From Panagrolaimus kolymaensis (Eukaryota > Nematoda > Chromadorea > Rhabditida > Panagrolaimidae), in NCBI GenBank assembly GCA_028622995.1, contig JAJQJQ010000036.1:806001-870000 (forward strand): a stretch of DNA of 64,000 bases. Direction: 5' to 3'. The stretch's first letter is position 1. The number at the start of each line of letters is the position of its first letter. A model generated the notes under the pieces. That model worked only from the letters and a program-made list of their open reading frames with translations. It did not search any database and had not been told where the DNA came from. Positions 57,801 through 64,000 of the stretch are shown here, piece by piece. Both the position numbers and the translations under genes were made by a program.

Positions 57801-60800
57801 AAGAAAACGAGAAATCATCGAGAGAAAAAAATATATAAAAGAAAAATAAAACTGGAACAAATAATATAAATAAATAAAAAGAAGCAAGCAATCAAAAATA
57901 CGAATGATAATAAAAAAACAATAAAAAATACAGAAAAATAAAGAATTTCGAAGAAACTTTCATAAAAAAAATTAGCAGGCAGAATTTTGGATTATTCCAC
58001 TTATCAATCGACGACTGCTACGAATTATTTGAAATCAGCAACAAAAAAAATCGAATTCTGAATTCAAACACATAATATTCGATTTTATTCGAATAGCCTT
58101 GCATCAAGTTTTTTTAATTGAATCCAAAATTGGATCTTATAAAATTTACATACCTCAAAACTTATAAGAACAAAAGTTGTGCGCCAAAAAATAATAAAGA
58201 AAGTAAATAATTTGGGTTAAAAATTCAGAAATATTGCAGCAGCAATAGCAGCAAAAATAAATCTATGAAAAAAAATTCAATCATCATACATACGAAAATC
58301 GATGTTAGTGATGATTATTTTGCTTGCTTGCTTGCTTGGTTGTTGCTCACTCACCAAACGCTCTTTTCTTTCCACTCTTCCACACCAGCATCCTTGTAAC
58401 AACTAAAATAAATTTTTTAAAGCTTTTTTCGAGATAAGCAAATATCTTTCAACATAAAAAGTTTTTTAAGCTCTTTTTTTCTGCAAAAAAAAAAATGAAG
58501 AAAAGAAAAAAATATATTGGAAAAAAGTTTGATCAATGATTTTTTTTATATTTTCAGAAAAACAGTTGTTGGTTGCTAAAAAATTTTTTTGTGTGTTTGT
58601 TAAAAACAAAAAATTGAATTAAAGAAGAGGAAAAAAGACGGAAATGCAAAAAAAAAAAAAAGAGAAAGAAGAATGTCAAAAAAAATTTTGAAGTAATTAG
58701 AAAGAAACAAAAAATAAAAAGAAGAATATTCAATAAACGTTTAAATTAAGTTTGTTCAAAAAAAAATTATTAAAACAAAAACGTTTTTTAATTTATCAGA
58801 CTAAAATTTTACAACCAAAATTTTCTTTCGTTGTCTGCGTTTTATTTAAAAAATTAAAGTTCATAAATTATTTTGTTAATAAATAATAATAATAAAAAAG
58901 TGTAATAAAATAATTTCACGCAACCACCAAATTTATTCCACACCAACCAAAATAACTTTACTTTAAATTTAATTTAATTGTATTTTATTTTTGTTCTTAA
59001 CATTTACGACACACGCAATGCAATCAATGCAATAATGCATTCGTAAAAAAAATTCTAAAAAAAAGTAAACGCGAATGCAAAAATAAAAAAAAGCTAAAAA
59101 ATAAATAATAAAAATTTGAGTTTACTTTTTTGTTGTTTGTTTTCAAAATTCAAAACTAAAAATTTTATAAATAATCTGAAGCTAAAATACCCTGAATAAC
59201 ATTTGCTTAAAAATTATTAGTTTTAAAATTTTTAAAAGTTGTAAATATTAATAACTTTTTTTTTACAAAAATGAATTATTTTACTTAAATTTTGAAAATT
59301 AAAAAGCCAAGTTGAAATTTAATTTTGAGGGATAAATGAAAAGATAAAAGCAAAAAAAAATTTAAGAGATAAACTAGAAATAAAAGATTCACGATCTCAC
59401 AAACAAAGAGCAATAATCCAACGACAACATCTAATGAAGAAAAAAATAAACAAGCAAAAAACACAACAACAAAAAAGAAATATAAAATAAAAGCCTCAAT
59501 CAACTAAATTTTCTATTCTAATCTTTATTTCTTCCATTCCTTGGAACTCAAATAGAAATTTTTCTTGACTACTCTAACTGACAACAGCAGGCAGCTCTCT
59601 CACTTGCAATGCATTTGATTCGATTTGTAGCTGTTTTAAAAAAAAAAGACACAAACACATTCACTTAAAAAAATCTTAAATTTTTTCTTTTTTTCAGGAA
59701 AAGAAAAACGTGATCTCACTAAACGACTACGACGACTTTCTCTTTCACTTCTTTCTAAATTTTCCGTTTTTTTCCGACGACAATCATTCTAAAGGAAGGA
59801 ACACTTTTTTCTTCCTTGATATTTTCTTCTTTCCTTGCTTGCTCTCTTGCTTGATTTCCCCCCCCCCCCTTCAATTTTTGATGCTTGATTAACCACACAC
59901 ATCCACATATCTTTTTTTGCAGTCAGCCTTTCTTGCAACAGCAGCACCTCCGGCGTCGACGATGTTCGACGATCCCGAAAGAATCAAGAAAGAAAAGAAG
60001 GAAGAGAGAAACCCGAAACAAAAAACTGAAGGAAAAAAACAAGTCCTTCCTTCTCCTTCAAATCATCAACCAGCCAACATCCAGCCAAGGTGATGGTGAT
60101 GATGATGGATAATTTAAACCGGCTTTTTTATATTTATATTTATTTCAATAATAATTTTTTTCCCTTCATTTCATCTATGAACCAGCAGCAAACTAACTGC
60201 AAATGCAAGAGCGAGAAAAAGAGTTTTAAAAAAATTTAAGGAAAAGGAATAATTTTTTTTGACACCACGAGAATATTATTTTATTTATATTTTAAACCGG
60301 AAAGAAAGCTCCAGCCAGGCAGACTGACTTGTTGATATTTTTTCTTCCTTTTTTTCAATAAATGTTTTCTAAAGGATCACGAAAAATAAAGATAAGATGA
60401 GAGATGTACAATACAAAATAAATATGAGACATACTCATGTTTTTTTCCCTTGTTTTTATAGTCGTCCTTCGTGGATGATTATGTATCGCAAAGAAGCTCC
60501 AATTACAATATTGAAACATTTTTAAAACAATTTTTTTATTTTAATTTGAGAAAAGGTTTCTCAGAGAAAAATTTTTCGCTTTCGATGGTGGCGTGAAAAA
60601 CATGAATGTACATTTTTTTAAATGATGCGAAACGAAAAAATCCAAAAACAAAAAATTGTTTCATAAAAAACTTAATATAAAAAAATTAGAAGAGGCACAT
60701 ACATATTTTAGTAATATTAGAAATTTTATTATGCTTTTCATTTATAAATATTTTTATATTTTCTTTTTTTCTTTAAAAAAAGTTAAATATGTATTTCTCC

Positions 60801-60898
60801 TTTTTCGATCAACAAAATTTTATTCATAATCATTAATTTAAAATTCAAAGATAAAAATCATTGAGAAAAAAATATAAAAAAACACAAAATGTAAAATA
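51836..60898. other. Nine-kilobase stretch with no supported protein gene
   Basis: Open frames here (for example 54273-54599 and 59885-60112) are simple-sequence or low-complexity and have no domain features. From about 52 to 58.8 kb the plus strand is dominated by A-rich purine runs, which in this window is the look of introns of minus-strand genes. Donor-like sites on the minus strand occur near 53123 (GTGAGT) and 58153 (GTATGT). I see simple repeats: a GACT run near 54990-55006, a GCTT run near 58320-58338, and a C-run of about 12 at 59858. It may contain 5' untranslated exons, long introns or regulatory DNA of SPSB. No tRNA was recognised. Confidence 0.45.
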
Positions 60899-62058
60899 TT
60901 AGCGAAAATCAGCATCAATCATAGCAGCTTCATAGGAAATGTAAGGGGGCTTATTAATTACAGGTATTTCAAATGAATAGCGATTAATAAACCGAATACA
61001 AAGATATAAATGACAATCGCCTTCGTATGTGTAAATTAAATGTGAAGAATAACCTCTTGAGCATTCTTTCTTTTCCGATCTGCAATGATGAAAACCTCCC
61101 ATAGATACAGGCCATTTTGCAAATGCATCAACCCAAATACAAATAAATAAATCGTAAATAAATTTTTGAGGCTTAAAATTTAATGGACAACTTTGGGAAT
61201 TTGTCAATGGATTATTAACATTTTCTGAATATATGCCACCAAAAAGGGCTGAAGAGTTTATTTTAACATTTCCAGCTTTTGATTTCGAATAAGTACCATT
61301 AATAAGATTTTTCAATAAGATTGGATTATCAGCAAGTTCATCATGAAGATCAGTGTCATTAGCAAAATAATTATCTTTAACTATTCGTAAAGCTGGAATA
61401 AGTTTTTTAAGAACATTTGGATACACGCTTAATTTATCCACTTGGTTGACAGTAATTTCAAAATAATCTTTTGATTCAAGCTTAAGTTTTAATTGCTTGT
61501 TTTCTGGATCCTGCAAATAAATAACCAATTAAAGCTATAAAAAATGAAAAAAAGCCCATAATAAATATTGTTTGAAATAAATTTTGTCAAAAAAACTTAT
61601 GTAAAATTATAATCGAATTATTACAGTTACAAAAGTAACAACCTTACATTTTTAAGTTCAGCTAAAACAACAGGTCGCTCTTCTTCCGTTAAATCATCTT
61701 CATCTTTAAAATAAGTTGGAAAATACATTTTAATTAATTCGGGCTTTTGATTCAAAGCTATAAGAATATCGGGAAAGAGATAATTATCGAGTTCATTTTC
61801 CTCGTAAGGTGTTGGTTTTTCGGGTATAAGCCTTGTAGTATTTTGTTGGCACCAATAACTTTTAATCACCACTTTATCAAACGCTTCTTCTGTAATTGAT
61901 TCATTCGAACAATGCTGCAAAAAAAAAAAGTGTCTTTTTTTCAAAGGAGGGAGATTAATAAAATTTTATCTTACGGGAATCAAAAGAAAAATGTCTTTAC
62001 ATATTTCTTTAATATATGTGACATTTCGAGTTTTGAGAACAATATCAAATCGATCAGG
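60899..62058 (-). CDS. MPEG1: MPEG1/perforin-2-like protein, 3' part, interrupted by an element
   Basis: Exons 61510-60899 and 61914-61648 and an incomplete exon 62058-61975 join in phase and encode about 320 residues of the C-terminal part. Upstream the frame meets stops at once (TGA 62061-62059), where an inverted-repeat element begins. Recognisable are the end of a MACPF-type fold (TYIKEICKDIFLLIPHC, VVIKSYWCQQ) and a downstream block like the MPEG1 P2 region: ALFGGIYSENVNNPLTNSQS, VSMGGFHHC, CSRGYSSHLIYTYEGDC and HLYLCIRFINRY. MPEG1 proteins are membrane-attack pore formers of innate immunity. The N-terminal MACPF part is not in this window. The stop is TAA at 60901-60899. With the element in the exon this allele is probably broken. 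Confidence 0.65.
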
Positions 62059-62063
62059 TCATT

Positions 62064-62126
62064 ACTAAAATCCGGTCCGGTCCACGGCCCGGTCCAGCTT
62101 GCTAAAATCCGGTCCGGTCCGGTCCC
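62064..62126. repeat. GGTCC-rich direct repeats in the element's left end
   Basis: CTAAAATCCGGTCCGGTCC occurs at 62065-62083 and again at 62102-62120, followed by a further GGTCC and a GC patch. The pattern is strikingly GC-rich for this genome and resembles subterminal repeats of DNA transposons. Confidence 0.65.
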
Positions 62127-62146
62127 GCGCATTTTTGAAAAAATTT

Positions 62147-62343
62147 TTTGTTTGTACCACAAAGGATTCGAATTTTTTTTTTTTTTTTTCTCAAACCACT
62201 ACACCATTCAATCAATTGTTTACCTAATAACGAAGAAGCTTATATGCTTTTTGTTTGCGCATTTTTTCTTGCGCTTTTTTTACAAATAAACTTTTTTATG
62301 TTACATATTAATATTATTAAATATTGTTTTTCTTGTTTTCAAT
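62147..62343 (-). repeat. Left inverted-repeat arm (visible match to right arm)
   Basis: Reverse complement of 63802-64000. On the minus strand it has a tRNA-like box A (TGGTGTAGTGG, 62206-62196) and a box B remnant (ATTCGAATCC) separated by a homopolymer that replaced the spacer seen in the right arm. Confidence 0.8.
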
Positions 62344-62491
62344 AAATGATTTTTTTACAACCCCTTTAAATGTTTCAATATCAAAATTTACTATTTTTTG
62401 AATTTTTCATTTCGTTAATGTTTTTTATAAATCTTAACTTACTGTCTGTCGGTCATTAGAGTAAAAGGATACAATATTTATAAATATTTAG

Positions 62492-63739
62492 GAAAAAGGG
62501 AAAGCGACTCGTACAAGAAGTAGCAGTTATAAAACAAAAAGTAAAAAGGTGGAACTATATTGCTGCTGCAGGTAACCTTATGCTAAATTGGATAAAAAGA
62601 GAAATGATGTCATAAAAATTCCCCAAATGATTAAATGTAGCGATCCCAAATGCGGGGAATGGTTCTTCTATTCTTGTGTAGCATTGTCAAATGAAATCAA
62701 GCGATCAACAAAAAGATGGAAATGTTACAAACATTCAACTTTGAATATTCTTTTACCTAAATGGGGTGGAACAACAATAACAAACACCTGTCCTTTGGAC
62801 AATTTCTTAGCATCACTCATCGCTTTTAATGTTCGATATCCAGCGTTTAAAAAGTAGGTTTAGTCATATAAAAAATTAACCATCATTGAAATTTAAGATG
62901 GATATTACAAAGTGAATTGGATTCAGATTTCAAAAATGCATTAAAAGAATTTATTTCTGACAAAACTATTTTTGAAAGTATTGATGGGTTACAACGAGCA
63001 AAAGATACTTTTATGAGAAAAGTTTACGGCGAGGTAAATGCCTTTATTATTTACAAAAAATAGGAGATATATTTTCAGAGAAAAAACTTATGGGGAACAG
63101 AATCAAGCGTCGTATTTGATCATTTATTGAAAACTGAACATGCTGCAACATTTACAGTAAAATGTGATTTTTGTAAAGAAAAAACAACAACAGGAGCCCA
63201 AGAAATCTTGGATTTATCGTAAGTTTTATTGCCTAATTTTCACACATAAAAAAATTTTTAGCAAGAGCATAATGGAAAATGAAAAACCTTTTGCTGAAAA
63301 AATTTCTTCATTACTAAGATTAAAATCACATCCAAATCAGCGTTGTCAAAGTTGCAATCGATATTCTACAAAAGTAACAGCAAAATATATAACAAACGAA
63401 CCATTTCTCTTAAGAATAAGTTATTTAAGACCAGAGGAGTTGGAAGCTATTGGCCTAATAAAGTTAGAAGAAGTTCCATTATCAGTTAAAGTAAGAAATA
63501 CATGCTTGCTAATTCATTCATACTATATTTTATAGGTTGAAAAAGCAACTTATGAACTTGGTGCAATTACTATTAGTAGCCCGGGCCACTTTATTTCATT
63601 AATACCCACAGAAAGTGGCTACATTTTCTATGATGGAATGGATGATCACCATCCTGTATTACCGATAACTGAAGCAATAGAACTTTGTCATCGAAAAAAG
63701 GGAACATTTTCTTCTTTAATTTATTATAGAAAACCATGA
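62492..63739 (+). pseudogene. PHD-finger plus TCPLDN-type cysteine protease-like gene, with internal stop
   Basis: Exons 62492-62853, 62898-63033, 63079-63218, 63262-63490 and 63536-63739 join in phase. The first exon reads a basic region, then ELYCCCR and an in-frame TAA (62573-62575), then IKCSDPKCGEWFFYSCVALS and RWKCYKH: a PHD-type zinc site whose usual His (WFH) is Phe and whose last Cys is His. Next come a protease-like core: NTCPLDNFLASLIAF (candidate Cys), a treble-clef-like CDFCKEK and QRCQSCNRY pair, and GAITISSPGHFISLIPTESG with GYIFYDGMDDHH (candidate His and Asp). The stop and the degenerate PHD suggest decay; translation from Met 62627 could still give the protease part (about 311 residues). 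The family name is not known to me. Confidence 0.6.
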
Positions 63740-63801
63740 ATGTTATTATATTCTAAATTATTTTGAAAAGTTTGATATTATTGTTGATAATAAAGAGAAT
63801 A

Positions 63802-64000
63802 TATTGAAAACAAGAAAAACAATATTTAATAATATTAATATGTAACATAAAAAAGTTTATTTGTAAAAAAAGCGCAAGAAAAAATGCGCAAGCAAAAAGC
63901 ATATAAGCTTCTTCGTTATTAGGTAAACAATTGATTGAATGGTGTAGTGGTTTGAGAAAAAAAAGGGTCAAAAGTTCGAATCCTTTGTGGTACAAACAAA
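63802..64000 (+). repeat. Right inverted-repeat arm (cut by window end)
   Basis: Reverse complement of 62147-62343. It shows box A TGGTGTAGTGG at 63940-63950 and box B GTTCGAATCC at 63974-63983 with tRNA-like spacing. The outer about 90 bases of the arm are outside the window. Confidence 0.8.

Larger units (their letters stand above)
62059..64000 (+). mobile_element. Inverted-repeat element carrying a PHD/cysteine-protease gene (runs off window)
   Basis: Sequence 62147-62343 is repeated almost exactly in reverse complement at 63802-64000, the window edge. The left arm continues outward to about 62059, where it breaks the MPEG1-like exon. Between the arms lies a multi-exon gene for a PHD-like and cysteine-protease-like protein, but no transposase that I can recognise. 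The total should be about 2.0 kb plus the missing right end. Arms contain tRNA-like A and B boxes. The target duplication cannot be checked because the right end is outside. An alternative is two copies of one short repeat inserted in opposite orientation around an ordinary gene. Confidence 0.6.

Noticed and set aside
59885..60112. Basic open frame after a TTTTTTTGCAG acceptor-like site
   Set aside because: Arg/Lys simple-sequence composition, no ATG-linked upstream exon and no conserved motif.
62059..62127. Possible CRISPR-like or satellite repeat from the GGTCC units
   Set aside because: Only two 19-bp units with unequal spacing, inside a transposon end, in a eukaryotic genome.
63940..63983. 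A functional tRNA gene at the right edge
   Set aside because: Boxes A and B are present, but no acceptor or anticodon stem pairs properly and the spacer is an A-run.

Overview
The window is eukaryotic nuclear DNA, very AT-rich, with short GT-AG introns (mostly 45-110 nt) that end in TTTTAG or TTTTCAG. Many start codons lie within a few bases of such an acceptor-like site, as expected for spliced-leader trans-splicing. With an invertebrate-type lysozyme, GT31 glycosyltransferases, a divergent seven-helix receptor and a lineage-specific F-box-like family, this points to a nematode, perhaps a clade IV (Panagrolaimus-like) species. The species is inference; no ribosomal or mitochondrial marker is present.

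Layout. 1-5 kb: the 5' part of a secreted Cys-rich protein gene, then three GT31 beta-1,3-galactosyltransferase-like paralogs (one minus, two plus), then a decayed GT10 fucosyltransferase fragment. 5.8-20.5 kb: a tandem array of an F-box-like/leucine-repeat family in two exon architectures (two exons and three exons), with intact members, truncated or nonsense copies and an orphan exon. A 1.57 kb TTAA-flanked hairpin element sits exactly at the stop codon of one member. Several members share an upstream TTGG-N8-CCAA palindrome. 20.8-28.7 kb: a trefoil-GH31 alpha-glucosidase gene broken by an in-frame stop and by a 4,010 bp hAT transposon whose seven-exon transposase is still open. 28.96 kb: tRNA-Thr(AGU). 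29.8-31.1 kb: a Gln/Pro-rich protein. 31.7 kb: a frameshifted stray F-box-like member. 33 kb: an i-type lysozyme. 34.4-37.2 kb: a CCHC zinc-knuckle/vWA/alpha-kinase fusion. 38-39.5 kb: an RMND1 (DUF155) homolog. 40.3-41.5 kb: a coiled-coil relative of the F-box-like family. 42.5-44.3 kb: a seven-helix receptor. 45.7-46.7 kb: a small type II membrane protein. 47.2 kb: a 242 bp hAT-type MITE. 47.8-51.8 kb: an SPSB (SPRY + SOCS box) gene with a long acidic N-terminus. 51.8-60.9 kb: no protein gene that I can support. 60.9-62.06 kb: the 3' part of an MPEG1/perforin-2-like gene, interrupted by an inverted-repeat element that carries a decayed PHD-finger/cysteine-protease gene and tRNA-like promoter boxes and runs off the window.

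How it fits together. There is no single pathway. The F-box-like array and SPSB are candidate substrate adaptors for ubiquitin ligases; lysozyme and the MPEG1-like protein are candidate immune effectors; GT31 and GT10 are Golgi glycan enzymes. The common theme is birth and death of lineage-specific genes, with gene conversion in GT31, decay in the F-box-like array and mobile elements landing in or beside exons. All splice models come from reading frame, phase and consensus sites only.
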